Assembly (NCBI GenBank): GCA_003255065.1
Contig: QAOA01000527.1
Span: forward strand, 723,383-787,382
Length of the DNA stretch: 64,000 nucleotides
Direction: 5' to 3'
Origin: Cercis canadensis
Lineage: Eukaryota > Streptophyta > Magnoliopsida > Fabales > Fabaceae
Below are positions 48,573 through 61,560 of the stretch, in pieces (within the stretch, counting starts at the first letter, position 1; every line of letters starts with the position of its first letter). A program made the position numbers and the translations under genes. A model generated the notes under the pieces. It saw only the letters and a program-made list of their open reading frames with translations, did no database searches and had not been told where the DNA came from.

Positions 48573-51175
48573 ATGGGTTGGGTGGCAAATCAACAATTCA
48601 GAAGATGGAAGAGAACTCGTATATGGGGAGTTGCCTTTCTGTGCTGTATGTGCTTCCTCTTGTTTACTCCCAGAATCCCTCGCTCCCCCAAGCCCCACCA
48701 ATTTGTTGACATGCGCAATCTTCTTGGTAAAATGGTCTGTTCAAAATTATAATCCTTTTTGTTGCTTGATCTTCTGATAAATTTGGTAATTTTTGTTTCT
48801 GGGTTTTCACAGGAGTGCCCAATACATTGAATGTGATCACAAATTTTCCTTTTTTGGTTGTGGGTGTTCTGGGCTTTGTTCTCGCTCTCGAAGGAGGTCT
48901 TTTCAACACAAGGTCTTAATTCCTATCATCATTCCTACAAACATTCCTAATTGAAGTTTATAATGCTGATTTTAATGGGCATTGTTGTTTGTGCTTACTA
49001 TGAATTGGTCTTAGTTCTAAAGCAGAGGTTTGGGCTTGGGTATTATTCTACGCTGGAACAGCAGGCATGGCTTTTGGCTCTGCTTATTATCACTTGAAGC
49101 CGGATGACAATCGAGTCTTGTGGGACACTTTACCAGTCAGTATTCTATTCTTCTTTGATTCTTGAGCTCTTTTCCATGCTCACGGTAATTCGCCCTTTTA
49201 TTCATTAGGAAGCTCATGGTAATTTGTCAATTGCAGATCATGGTTGCTTACTCCGCGCTTTTATCTAGTTTGCTTGTTGAGAGAATAGGCCAGAGGACCG
49301 GGTTATGTTGCATGTTTTCACTCCTTTTGTCTGCACTTCTTTGTATTGCTTATGAACGGTTAGTATTTTCCTTATTCTTTCTATGAATTCTTCTATTTAA
49401 AGCTGCCAAAACTGTACCCGTGTTTTATGCTGAATTTTTTCTGCTAGTTGGTTGCAGAATTTATAATGATATTCGGTTCTGCATGATATTCCAGTTGATT
49501 CTGCCTGTAGCTATTCCAGGAGTAGCATTTTTTTATCGTTCCAAATATACTCACTCAAGTTATTGGTTTTGGTCAACAGGTAATCCTTGGACTTTTATAA
49601 TTCTTATCATTTATTTGTTAAGGTAGTCCTATTTGGCTATTTGGTTTCCTGTTTCTGCTATTCATTTGGAAAACCACTTTTCCTAGTTATAAATTTCCAA
49701 GTATTTAATGACTGTAATAGCAGAATCAAACCTTAAAAGAGGACATATTTTCTTCCTTTTTTGCCTTTAACAACTTTTGAGACACATCCTCTCCTTACAG
49801 AGTTGGGGTAAATATTTCACACAACAGAGATTAGAATGTTTGGTATTGAAAAAGTAACTGTGATTTCATTTCTTAGTCCCATTGGCTATAGTTCCGATGC
49901 TTAGTGGAGGATACTTTCAGGTGTTTCATCTATAAATTCAAACTGCGGGTGTCTGCTTCTAAACTGGTTGCAGTTTGTTTGATCTGCTCCATAGGGATAG
50001 AGAAGGCTATCTCTCTCTTGAATTAAGATGAAGAGTCAAGCATTAAGATTTAAGCCTTCTGATGATTACAATAAAACCCAAAAAAATAAAAAAATAAAAA
50101 AAGGTTTATAAGATACCACAAGTCTTGATGGGGTCAAAATGTTTGAAGCATTGATGATTCTGATATGGGTATTAAAAGTTGTGGGATTAAGAATCCAGTT
50201 TCTGATTTGATGTCTGGCTCAAACATAAGGCTGGTCAGCAAACATTGATTAATTCTAATACTATCGTCTCCACCTTTATGGATTTTGGACTGATTTCTGG
50301 TTATTGGTCTATTTTCGCTCCAGAAACATTGATTAATTCTAATATTTCAGTACGCTGTTTTATCTGCTGGAATTCTTTATCTTATACAACAATTCAGCTC
50401 TGAACCAAAAATTTCAATGTTGCACTTTTTGAGTTATCTACCTCCTTGCCCTTCGAGCTAGCCTAGTCTTTCTTTCAACCTTTTTCTTCCTAACATTAGA
50501 ATATATTTCTGTTCTGTTTATAAGTAATGTACATCTTGATGAAACTTTACCCGCTGTTAAATTTGAATGTAGGCTATATATCATGCTGTTAAGAAATAGC
50601 CATATTCTTTGAAATTGGGAACATGTTTTAAAGCCTGCACTCTTTGGCACAGGGATTTATCTGCTAGCAAAGTTCGAAGCTGTTGCTGATAGGAAACTAT
50701 ACCAATTAAATAATTTCATGATCAGCGGGCACTCTCTGGAACACTTATGCTTAGCGTTGATCCCAGTTTTACTCAGTGTAATGCTCACCTACAGGAACCT
50801 TAAGTTTCCAAGGTAATTCAGTCTTGCAGTTCCTCAGTGCAAAATATCTTGCGGCACTTTAGAACCTCATAGAAATTGGAATATCAAGTTCTCCCCTGAG
50901 AATATATGTTTGGTAGAGGGGGTAAAAGGGGTAACATTTCAAGGAGTAAATTTTACTTTCTTTATGTATGTTTAGTTGCACAAATGAACAAGGGGTAATA
51001 TTTTAGTAGAGTAACCATTACCCTTCATGTGAGTAGATTAATATTTACACCCTCATTAATCTCCTTAAATGTTACTCCATTAAATTTTACCCCTTTAACC
51101 ATACCAAATGCACTGTTATTCTTACAAATTAGTTGGATTATTGACAGATTAGGTGACCTTAAGGATCGGCCATGA
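48573..51175 (+). CDS. Alkaline ceramidase family membrane protein (aPHC domain)
   Basis: Seven exons: 48573-48726, 48813-48912, 49015-49135, 49237-49358, 49458-49579, 50653-50812 and 51148-51175, giving 268 residues. The family are multi-pass membrane amidohydrolases (ACER/YDC1/aPHC, part of the CREST superfamily) that split ceramides into sphingoid base and fatty acid in the ER or Golgi. Visible motifs: RNLLGVPNTLNVITNFPF, AFGSAYYHLKPDD with His111, VLWDTLP with Asp122, THSSYWFWSTG, and SGHSLEHLCL with His233 and His237. The spacing (His, Asp 11 later, HxxxH) is that of the zinc site in human ACER3, so activity is likely. The N-terminus FRRWKRTRIWGVAFLCCMCF starts with a basic stretch followed by the first membrane segment. 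The last intron carries a MITE. Plant homologues have few assigned roles. Confidence 0.9.
50908..51110. mobile_element. MITE in the last intron of the ceramidase gene
   Basis: The left end gtttggtagagggggtaaaa and the reversed right end catttggtatggttaaaggg are inverted, with further pairing such as ggagtaaatttta against taaattttacccc. It lies fully within intron 6 (50813-51147). A diverged relative is at 15243-15400. Target duplication is not clear. Confidence 0.65.
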
Positions 51176-52807
51176 AGAGGTAGAGAATCGATGAAGGTGT
51201 TCATGTTTGATTGCCCTTGGATGCCTGAGATGCTGCAGTAAGATGAAAGAGTGAAAATGCCTCGTGATTATGTGAGCTGCCGGCTGCATAACTGTTGTGC
51301 AACTAGATGCAATTTTCTTCATCTTGTCCAGCTAAAGACCATGGTTGTAGCTGCAGTCATATTCCCGCTCAGTTTTGCATTGAGAAGTGCTGGTTTTACG
51401 TTCTCCCCATTGTGGAATCTGTTGACACCTAATTGCTCTTAGCTAGTGGCTCGGATTGTACAGAATTATATGATAGAGGAGCTGAGGTCACGGACAAGAG
51501 GTTTGTAACTTGAATGCTTGTGTGTGTTTTTCTTCCCTTGTGAATTGAATTGGTTTATGTTTTGGATGTGAGAATGACTAAGATGCAGAGCAGAATATGT
51601 TGTGATTGACAAGATTGGGATTTTTCCCAAGTTAACTGTCTTGATTTATTTCACATTAACAAAGTTTATGGCACGTGTAGTCGAATTTAAGGAAAAGATA
51701 TGCTTCCTTCAGTTCACATGCTGTTTCGTTGTCATTTTGAACGGCTGTATTACCCATTAGGGCTGCTTATATATTATAATCGTGTCGTGTGTCTCTGTCT
51801 AGTATCTACCCACAAACGCATGTTTAGGGTATTACATTCCTGGGCTTTTTTGGTGGAATAATAATTCCTAATCTTCTGAACTGCAATTTTGGCGTGATTG
51901 CTTTCGGGAACAATTACCTACCAGAAGAATGAACATTCTGATTTTAAAGATAATTGGTCATGCAAAAATTAAATTAATTTTAAACAAACATGGTATTCAC
52001 TACTGAGAAACGGTTTCCTCAAAAGTTATTTTTTGTTCTGATAATATTAGAAATACCAGTTTGGTGTGCCAAATTACCAAAAAGATATAAACATGATTTA
52101 CTTGGCTGTTTGTAATGTAAAAATGAGTGAAGACACTTTTGTCTTTAAACACCTCATACTAAATAAAATGATTAAAAAAAATTACTTTTTGCATGCAGAA
52201 TAATGAAATTGATTCGGGCCCAAATGCCAAATGAAGTTTGAATATTTGGTTTGTATTGTTTTTGGCAAAACTAGATACTATATAATATTCCAAGATTTTA
52301 GTCATATTTTGCCCATATTCTTACCAGACGTTACGATCAAATATTTCCTTGACGATAACTTTTTTCTTGGTAACCTGCAACTAAAATGAGATATGTTTAT
52401 TGGTAAACTTTAGTTAAATTATTTATGTTAGTTCAAGCAAATATGATTAAAAATAAGTCGCTGATGAATGAAGTTAAACTTTGAATGAAGTCTTCACATA
52501 TTTTATTCTTATTTTGATGGGTAAGAGAGTCCTCACTCAAAATTAAAAAAAAAATTAAGTTTATATTCCTGAAAATGATAATTATTAGGAATATTATAAT
52601 TTACTTTTTGATTGCCTTAAATATATTTTTTTAATTAATCGATGCAATAAAAAAAAAATTTGTTTTTGGGTTTATGCGTTTTGGGCTCTGAGAATGTAGC
52701 ATGACAAAAACCTATATTAAGAAAAAAAAAATTGTAAACAGATGCGAGACACATAAGGAAGGGCTGTGTTTTGTTTGGTGCCTCTGTTCTCTGGTCAGCG
52801 TGGTGGC

Positions 52808-54321
52808 CGGTGGCGGATCTTGAACAAAATTATTGAGGGACAAATAAATATTTAATAATTAATCAAAAAAAATTATAATGATATAAATTTTTTATAATAT
52901 TTATACTTAGAAATAAAATATATCATATATTATAATATTTCTTCACAAAGATAAACAATTGTATTGCATAAGATAAAATACATACTAACCTTGATTTGTT
53001 ATAGATGCCATGTTAATTGCAAAAGCACAAAAGATACCACGAAACCCAAAAAAATAGTAATAGTAAGAGGATAACTTCTAAGTTTAGGTTGGTATGAGCC
53101 TCATTTTAAATAAGCCCTTTCGGACTTCATCTCTTTGGTTCACAGGATATTACCATATTTGACGGTATTGGCCTGGGTCACGCACCAAAGAATTAATATC
53201 AAATTTATTAGAAGTAACCTTCAAAATCTTAAAAGGTTGTTCCTCACATTCAGATGTTGGAGCATTATCAAAGACAATTTTTTTCATGAGGTGAACATAG
53301 AGAAACTATGCTACTTTCCTCTTTGTCATTAGTTTTTCTCTTCAAAAATGCATCAATTTTCTTACTCTTTACCATTATGTTATTTCAAGATAAACTTATC
53401 ACTTCAAAATAACTTGAAAATAATTTAGATAATTCAAACAACTATAATTTATAAGTAGTTAATATTCAATTCCAAGATTCATGAAATGGGAAATACTTAA
53501 CAAGTTATATAGGATGCTCATTTGATTAGCAAATTGATATTTCAATTCATCAATTCAACAAGTGCCTCTATTTTAAGCAAACAAGCCTATAATTTTATTT
53601 GAAATAAATTATTCATACTTATCTTAGAGGGTATATGAACTTTAAAATAGAAACAAAATATAACAACAATCAACAATCAAAAGGAACAAGAAATAAACTA
53701 GAGAGAAAAACTCACGTAACAAGAGCAAGACGTCTTTCATTTCTCTTTCTCCAAGACTTTTCTTCATTCTTTTGTTATAAGAAAAACTGAAGTCAATGCA
53801 ATGAATATAAACTAAAACAAAATTATTGTCTATGTTGAATAATAAATAAAATATTTTTTACCTATTAAAAATTTTGGTTGATTGCTCTTAAGGGTGAAAG
53901 ACACAAGCAAAGAATAAGAGAAAGAGACAAGAAAGTTGTAAGTTGACGTGGGAAAGAAGAAGAGAAAGAGACAAACAAAAGAAGAAGATAAAGAGACAAA
54001 AGTAAGAAAAAAAGATTGTAATTGCCTAATTGGTAAAGTAAAAAGCATTATAATCACAACTAAGGCTATTAGACTTTCTAGTTTTGTTTTCTTTTTTTAT
54101 GTATGCAACTAATTTTGGAAAGTGAGCTAATTGGCAAGTGGGTTATTGAGCTTTGGGTTAAATTTATAAAAGTGGACTTAAACATTTTATTATTTTATTT
54201 TGAGGGGCTATATTTAGTTTTAAAAAAAGATTAAATGGGCAAATATTTAAAAAAAAAACTTAATTAAAAAATAAATAAATTTGGGGGGCGGTTCCCCTGT
54301 CTGTATTAAGATCCGCCCCTG
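52808..54321. mobile_element. Decayed hAT element (1514 bp) with perfect 8-bp TSD
   Basis: Left end cggtggcggatctt and reversed right end caggggcggatctt agree at 12 of 14 positions and match the CAGGGGCGGAT-type ends of plant hAT transposons. The element is flanked by gtggtggc at 52800-52807 and 54322-54329. It contains a broken transposase fragment on the minus strand. It cannot move by itself. Confidence 0.85.
53106..53290 (-). pseudogene. Broken hAT transposase fragment (TTF-type/DUF4371 class)
   Basis: The minus strand reads FDINSLVRDPGQYRQIW, a stop codon, then YPVNQRDEVRKG. This is the N-terminal conserved segment (RDPG...YPVNQRDEIRRAY) of hAT transposases with a TTF-type zinc finger. 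The in-frame stop and the loss of the rest show it is dead. Seen directly; the family assignment rests on this motif plus the element ends. Confidence 0.7.
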
Positions 54322-56818
54322 GTGGTGGCCTACGGCATCTTGAGCATTTGAAGCTTATAAAGGGGAGAAGGAGGTGAGAGGGGTGTTGCTTAACAGATGC
54401 GATTATGGTGACAGCAGAGAGGGAGAGGGAGACGTGAGATGAGTGTGTGAGAAAGATGAGAGTTAAGAATGTCGTTTTACATGTAAAAAAAAAAATTGAA
54501 TCCAAAATTCTTAACTTCTCATGATAATATTTTCGTGGAAATTTCTTAAAATTTATTTTTAAAATAACTCGTTACTTCTTTTAGTTGAAATTTTCAAAAA
54601 ATAAAAAGAATATGAGTAGGAGGAAATACCTCCTCAGTGTGAAGTGTTCGCAGCCCAACTAAGAGGCTATAGATTACAGCTCGAAAAAATAAAGTAATAC
54701 TAATAATTAATAATTAATAATTATGGAGGATAAAATGAAGAGTGAAGTATCCAGCATCCAAGTTTGTGCACTACTATTTTTATGATTTAAGTCATTTTTC
54801 AATGGTAATTAATGGATAATGACGTGTTTTGTAGGAATAGGAACACTCAAAAAGTATATGATATGATAAGGAATAGGGGTAATTATTGACTTGACTTTTG
54901 AATTACGCAAATAAAAAAAAATGACTGTGATTACTTAACTACTAATCTCTTGACAGCGGTAAGCTAACAATGACTCAGATTCTACAGTTTCTGACACACA
55001 CACTCCAAAGGATACAAAATGCCTACTTTGGACTATCTGCTCCCTCCATCACCATAACATAGTCTTAGCAAAATGGTGGGTTGCTTATAAATTGCCTCCC
55101 TCAATAAAACAAAAACATTAAGAGCGCCTCAAAATTATTCCTCTCTTATTTTCCAGCTACTATTACTATATTTAAGAGATCTTAATGTATATTCTAATAT
55201 TTTAAACCTTTAAATAATTTTTTTAATTTTTTTTTCTCTCTATGTTGTGTTCTGACCTCCTTCATTTGGATTTTTCTTTTTTAAAAAAAAAAAAATTCAA
55301 GATTTATATTATAAATTCATCATTATTTCAATAAATATCTTTAATTGGTCGATGTTTCCTATGTTGTCCAATCATAATAATGCGTAGTTTTCTTTCGTTT
55401 TTTTATTTTTTTTTGATTTAATAGGTCAACTTAATTGAGTTGAATGTGAACAACTTAACACATAATATAATTAGTTTAAATTTTTATTTTTTCATATTCT
55501 CTTAGTTAAATTTTTTATTTATCTAATAAAAAATGAAAAAGTTAAATGAATACTACCCTTTTTACATTTGCTTAAGCTAGTTAAATTAAAAATATCAACT
55601 TATAAAGAGATTTTACGCTGTTTTAATCAATTTAGTTAAATTTAAATATTATTAAATATTGTAATATAAAATAACTAAAATAAAAATAATATACAAATAA
55701 AAATTTGAGCTAATTTATCATTGCTATATAAGCTACTATTTGACCCGTCAATCGTTGAAAATTTTGTCACAAATTAAGGTATCACATCAACGCAAGCTAG
55801 AGCGAGTATCGTGACATGTCAACTATATAGACTATTTGTCTTACCAGCTGTTAATGATTGGATGATAGTCAAATGATAACAGAAGCAGTTGGAATTTGAT
55901 TGAAATTCTTAAAAATAATTTAATTGATATTTGATAGCAAAATTTAGGCCATTAGACATTCTTTCTTCTTTTCCATTTTTTGAGCAAAAGAAACATGAAT
56001 AATAATAAAGAATCAAAATCAAACTATTCAAAATACAAAAAATCATTTTCATACCAAAATCTCAACATATCTAATTTGTCAGTTTCCTTCAAATATATGT
56101 GCGTTAAATTTTGGTGTTTTGTATTTTTGCATATTGTTATCGTGAAGACGTGGCAAACGTTGAAAGGGAAATTTAGGGAGGAAGTGGGAGTCGTGAAAAT
56201 CTGAGTTTGACAAGGTTGGGCAGAGTCTTCAGTCCGCAGTCTCATTCTCAACTATGAGTTCATTTAATTGGCTTAAAAAAGAAGAGAAAAAAAAAAAAAA
56301 AAAGAAATGGTTCATAGAAAGAGGTGGAAAAGGAGTGGACCCAACCCAACCCAATGTTGCTGAAAATTCACTCAATCACATGTAGTGAAGCCACAACATA
56401 AAAAGATCCAAAACCCTATTTAATTTTTTTTTTTAAATAGAAAATTAGTAGGAAGCGACGTGTTTGCAAGATAAGCAAAATTAGAGAAGAAACAATTACA
56501 AAGCTTGGCATTCAAGTTTTTATTAGAGAGAGAAAAAACTGAAGTGAAGCAAAAACAAAAGGAAAGAGCCAGAGCCAACAACCAAGAAAAAAGAGATTCC
56601 ATCAGTTTTTTTGGTGAGGTGGAAGCATCCCTTTTGGTCTTGGGTACCTATATCTTTCCCCTCTCTCTACCCTTTCCTTTACAAACCTTGTTCCTTTCTC
56701 AACCTCACACAATCTCCTACTTCTCTTTTCTCTCTACATACAAAAACATAATACAGCTACTGCTCCTCCTCCTGGATCCCATCCCGCATTTTTTTGTTAG
56801 TTTCCAACGGATCCCAAA

Positions 56819-57631
56819 ATGGCAGACCGGGTTTATCCTTCTTCCAAACCCAATGCCAATGGTACTAATGGCACCGCCGCCCCCGCCGCCACTGCCACCG
56901 CCAACGGCAACGGCGCCGGCGCTGGTCCTGTCAAATCTCAGCTCTACAACCCAAACCGTCCACTCTATCGCCCTCAATCCAATTACCACCGTCGTCAACG
57001 CTCCCACCGCAACCTCTGCTGCTGCTGTTGCTTCTGGACCATACTCACAATCCTCGCCCTTGCACTCCTCACGGCCATTGTCGGTGCTGCACTTTACGTC
57101 CTCTACCGCCCTCACCGACCCCAATTCTCCGTCACCAATCTCCGCATTGCCAAGATGAACCTCACCACTTCCCCTGATTCCTCCTCTCATCTCACCACGC
57201 TCTTCAACCTCACCCTCATAGCGAAAAACCCGAACAACCACCTCGTTTTCTTCTACGACCCGTTCACTGTCACTGCCTTCTCCGATTCTGTGCAAATCGG
57301 TAATGGGTCTCTCCCGGCGTTCACTTCCGACAAGAACAACCAGACTAGCCTCCGAGGGATCCTGTCCAATTCCCAAGATCTGGATACCGAGTCGTTAACT
57401 TCACTGAGATCGGGTCTGAAGAAGAAGAAAGGGTTCCCAGTGGAGATTCAGATGGACACGAAAGTGAAGTTGAAGATGGATTGGCTCAAGAGCAAGTGGG
57501 TGGGAATTAGAGTTAAGTGTGAAGGAATCAGAGGGACTGTACCCACTGGCAAGACTCCGTCGCTGGCTTCGGTGACGGACTCTGAGTGTAAGGTCGATCT
57601 TCGAATCAAGATCTGGAAGTTCTCCTTTTAG
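56819..57631 (+). CDS. NHL (NDR1/HIN1-like) protein with LEA-2 domain
   Basis: A single exon of 270 residues with the first ATG at 56819. The N-terminal cytosolic tail is Ala/Thr/Gly/Asn-rich with a proline-rich patch (YNPNRPLYRPQSN) and a basic, cysteine-rich border RSHRNLCCCCCFW. One membrane helix follows (about 69-94, TILTILALALLTAIVGAAL). The remainder is a LEA-2 fold: PQFSVTNLRIAKMNL, LTLIAKNPNNHLVFFYDP, then a C-terminal region ending CKVDLRIKIWKFSF. Several N-x-S/T sites suit glycosylation. NHL proteins are plasma-membrane or cell-wall-contact proteins induced by pathogens and stress. The CCCCC run could be S-acylated. The 3' end is at 57631. Confidence 0.92.
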   Translation: MADRVYPSSKPNANGTNGTAAPAATATANGNGAGAGPVKSQLYNPNRPLYRPQSNYHRRQRSHRNLCCCCCFWTILTILALALLTAIVGAALYVLYRPHRPQFSVTNLRIAKMNLTTSPDSSSHLTTLFNLTLIAKNPNNHLVFFYDPFTVTAFSDSVQIGNGSLPAFTSDKNNQTSLRGILSNSQDLDTESLTSLRSGLKKKKGFPVEIQMDTKVKLKMDWLKSKWVGIRVKCEGIRGTVPTGKTPSLASVTDSECKVDLRIKIWKFSF

Positions 57632-58752
57632 ACTTTAGTTATTGATTGATTGCTAATAATCAACTCAATCAATTGTTTCTTTTCTTTTTCTTTTAAAAAT
57701 TTATTTTTTAAATACATTTCGTTTTTCGGGCTTCTTTTTAAAAGGGGATTCAAGAACTGTGGAGGAGTATCCCAGCCAATGACAATGTGTTGAGATGCAA
57801 TTTGAAAAAAAATAAAATATAAATTTGAGTTTGTTATAGGGGATTTAGGGCAAGAAGGCCCTAAATTTAGATTTTTTCCCTCTCCCTTCTTACTCATTGT
57901 AGTTTGTCGCTGTAAGTGGTTTCTAAATTTTATAGTAATGCAATTTCACAATTGTCTGCTGCTTTAAATCAAACCAACAAAAATCTCTCTCCCTAAGCTT
58001 TTGACGAGAATTTGTAGATTGCATTGAATGAGTTGTAGTATCAATAATTCACAGTGTAGAACACGGTATGAAGGACAAGGATTTTGAAGAGTTATTTTCC
58101 TTGTTCTTTTGGTAAATAATTGATCTTGTTTCTTCATCTTGGACGTCAATCCCAACAACGATATAGCTTGGAAGTGTATCAGGAAAATAGTGAAAGAAAT
58201 TGACGGGAAATGCGCAGATGAGGTGCATGCAATGCAGGCATGACTTTTCTGAACCATCTTATTTGTCCCACCAAATGCCCCGTGGGGTTTGTGGTTGAAT
58301 TGAATGAAGGGGATCCATCAGTGTGTGACTCTGTTTTTTCCCTTTATCCAGTTTAGTTATTGATCACATTCACATTGATATACCACAATGCATTTGCCTG
58401 GTGTGTGCCAGTGCTAGTGGCAGTTCTGAAATTGGGGCCAAAGCAGAGATCCCAAAGCCATTAGAGTTTGAAAAAAGAAAAAAAGAAATGAAATGGAAAA
58501 ATAATTTCTTTACAATTGTAATTGTCATGAAGGAATGTGATATATGTGAAGGCAATGGGTGGTGGGTACAGATGTTTGAAGCCTTTATTATGTCCATACT
58601 TTTTCTTTGCAGTGAAATACCAGGTACCTACGTAGCACGTGTCCAGATTGATTTGGATTAGATCTTTTTGGGCCTACATGCATAGTCATTGTGATACAGT
58701 TTTTCTTTTACAATTAAAGAAAAATGTGTTTGTTAAGCTATGCTCTTTACGC

Positions 58753-59095
58753 GTTACTCATTCTATGATTGAGGGTTTTTAGTGGAATTTATCTAATGAT
58801 TTTAGTATTTTTATAAAAATATTAAAAAATTAAGTCATTAAATAAATGATAAAACACATAGTTACTTATAAAATATAATAACAACACAATATGAAAAAGT
58901 GTGTCAAATTCTATTTTTTTTGACAAAAGTTAAATTTTTTGTTTGGCATTTTTTTTATATCATGTCATTTTTATATTTTATAAGAAATTGTATATTGTAT
59001 CACATATTGAATGACTCAATTTTTTGAGATATTTACATTGATACCAAATTCAATATTTAGGTCCCACCAAAAATCTTATAATTAAGGGGTGTAAC
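58753..59095. mobile_element. Palindromic MITE, first of an adjacent pair
   Basis: The left arm (gttactcattct... ttattaagtcatta... cttataaaatataa) matches the reversed right arm (gttacacccctt... aattgagtcattc... cttataaaatataa) over about 150 bases with gaps. The reversed right end also resembles that of the element at 59164-59494. Target duplication not clear. Confidence 0.55.
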
Positions 59096-59163
59096 TTAGT
59101 AATCACCAAAAGAAAAATAGAAAAGAAGGACATAGTGCTATGCTACCTCCCTTCAAAATAGGG

Positions 59164-59494
59164 GCTAACGCTACATCACCTCTTCATTTGAGAGGATTTT
59201 GATAGGACTTACATATTAAAATTTGTGTAATTAGGAAGATCTTAAAAAATGAGTCACTAAATATGAGTTAGAACAATTAATTTTTTATAAAATACATAAA
59301 CAAAGTAATACAAAAAAATACTAAATTAATAATAGCTATAAAATAGTAGTTTTTTGACACAATTAATTTTAAATTTTATCAATTATTTTAAAATTTAATC
59401 TATATTATGTAACTCAATTTTTTAAAATATTTACACTAACACAAATTTTAAGATATAAATCCCACCAACTCGACAATAAATGCTACCCCTTAGC
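59164..59494. mobile_element. Palindromic MITE, second of an adjacent pair
   Basis: The left end gctaacgctac and the reversed right end gctaaggggtagc match, followed by inverted blocks (aaaatttgtgtaatt/aaaatttgtgttagt, ttaaaaaatgagtcac/tttaaaaaattgagttac). It shares aactcaattttttaaaatatttacactaa and ccaccaa words with the neighbouring element, so both belong to one family. Confidence 0.55.
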
Positions 59495-61560
59495 AAATCC
59501 CTATACATATATAATGTATTGAAGGAGAAGAAGGGTTTTATACTTTCATTATTGAAAAAAATGGTGTAGCCGTTTATATAGAAACATAAGAATCTGGAAG
59601 TGATATTGTCATTATAGAGCATCAAGTGCAGTGCATGATGGGTGCACGTGGTTTCTATGGGTTTTTGGTGTAGTCGGCAGGGCAGTTAGATCTTCCCTAT
59701 TCTCATTTCTTTATTTTTTTCTTGCTACTATTAGCTTGTTCTTCCTTGTGTCAGTGTTCAGCGTATGATACGGCTTTCTTTAGATTCTCAACTCATTCGA
59801 AAGCGAGATTACTAGATTTTGACGATGACTTTATTGTAATCGTGGTTATCAAAGTCATAAGTCAAAGTTAACAGAATACTTTAAGATGATCTTTCAATCG
59901 GGAATGCTTCGTCTTTTGTTTTTTCTGGGGGACATATTTTAGAGTTTTCTAATTATATTGTTGAAGAAAAAAAATATTGATAGGCAAAACAAGAGAGAAA
60001 GAAGAAACAATCTTGCCAAGTGAGGATACAAGGTAACTGATTAGAGGACCTTTGTTTCAGATTGCAAAAACAGAAAGCTATCCTGATCCTGAGATGTTTG
60101 GGGGTGCTGGTGACAAGTTGAGCATTACAAAGTAGAGAAACAAGTGGTCTCCATGATTGTGACCCTAAGCAAGCAAAGTAGAGAAGAGAACAATATTGCT
60201 ATTTGCTTGTGCTTTGGTCTATTCCAATGGTCCATCTCAAATGATTTTACACAGTACCATAAATGATTGCAATCAATCATTTGATTTGTCCTGCATTTAA
60301 ATTTTGAGCACCTTTCCTACCACTGAAACCAAGTTCTTTAGATTTAGGAATGTAATTGGACTAAGCTTTGTTTTTTTTTTTTCCTGTCCCAATTGAATTT
60401 AAATTAACTACAAACACACTTTGTCCTATAGTCTCCATACCCTGTTTTTTAATCACATATTGGTGGTGAGTAGTTGATGAGTAAGTACTGAATCAGCATA
60501 AATTTTAATATTCCTTTTGGTGTGAATGGACCGGATATCCAAATTCATAGCGTGGACCTTTGTCTGTCTCATTATGACTTAATGTGCAACGCAACTGCTG
60601 AGGTTTGGCTTTGCTTGTTGGGCGGGCTTTACATACAGATCTTCTACATGATATACTATACTAATAGTTCCACTTCATGGAGATGGGGTGGGCTTTCAGG
60701 GTACCTGGATTATCCATTCTGAAAAATCACAGATGAGACAATCCATCTCATATATATACAAAAAGTGTACACGAAAAATTTTAGAGCTCTGCTAGCAACA
60801 GAAACCTATCTTGTGCATCATGTTTTCCTTCTTCACTCAACTCCTATGTTCATTTTTATGTATAGCAATGCTAGACCAGATACAGAATACTGTTGTCCTA
60901 AATTATGATATGTACCAGTTCCCTCCCTGCTTAATGCTTATTCTTTATCACCTTCATTGGTGAGAGAAAATGAAGAAGTAGCCTCTTTTAGATCATGCTC
61001 TTCCCTCTTCAACACACCTCCGTCACTGCAAATAAAAACACAAGGTTTGTTCATAACTTACGTATTCGGTCATTCATAATGTGCTTCCCAATATTTACAC
61101 TATGACAAAATATAAAAGATCATACAGAAACAACTTACAAACTTCAATACTGGCCATGTAATTACTTGGACTAGAAAGCAAATAGATGATGCGCAAAACT
61201 CATCCAACTGGTCTTAATACTTGCAGAGACATTAATGCATTGGTTTTATGTACTAATCAAGTCCTATTGTTGGCAGCAAGCCTAAAAAGAACAGAAAGAT
61301 TCCCTTCCTTGAGGAAAATGATAACTATTAACAATTTGTTCAAAACGCATCCAAGAGTTTGTTGCAGAAAAAATTGAAAATATCATCATCTTATAAAGAA
61401 ACTTGATACCAAGAGTACTGGACTATTTGGTTTTATGGGATTGAAAAAAAGAAAAAGAAAAGAGGTTACCCCATTAGCAAAAGAAACATATTATTCTGAA
61501 GATTAAAAATTTAATTGATAATACTTAGTCGTAATTTTTGCGATAGAATGAAACATGCTA

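Larger units (their letters stand above)
51176..56818. other. Intergenic between ceramidase and NHL genes
   Basis: Starts with the ceramidase 3' UTR, then AT-rich DNA, the decayed hAT element 52808-54321, more AT-rich DNA, and the NHL gene leader (CT-rich around 56650-56770). The frames at 53135-53332 (plus) and 54260-54505 (minus) are inside the transposon and not genes. Confidence 0.5.
57632..61560. other. Intergenic between NHL and LBD genes
   Basis: The first several hundred bases form the NHL 3' flank. Two related MITEs lie at 58753-59095 and 59164-59494. From 59500 to 61560 the DNA is AT-rich with no frame carrying a recognised domain; the far end is the 3' flank of the LBD gene. Confidence 0.5.

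Noticed and set aside
56717-57376. 219-codon minus-strand frame
   Set aside because: It is the antisense shadow of the NHL gene, whose plus-strand product is a clear LEA-2 protein.
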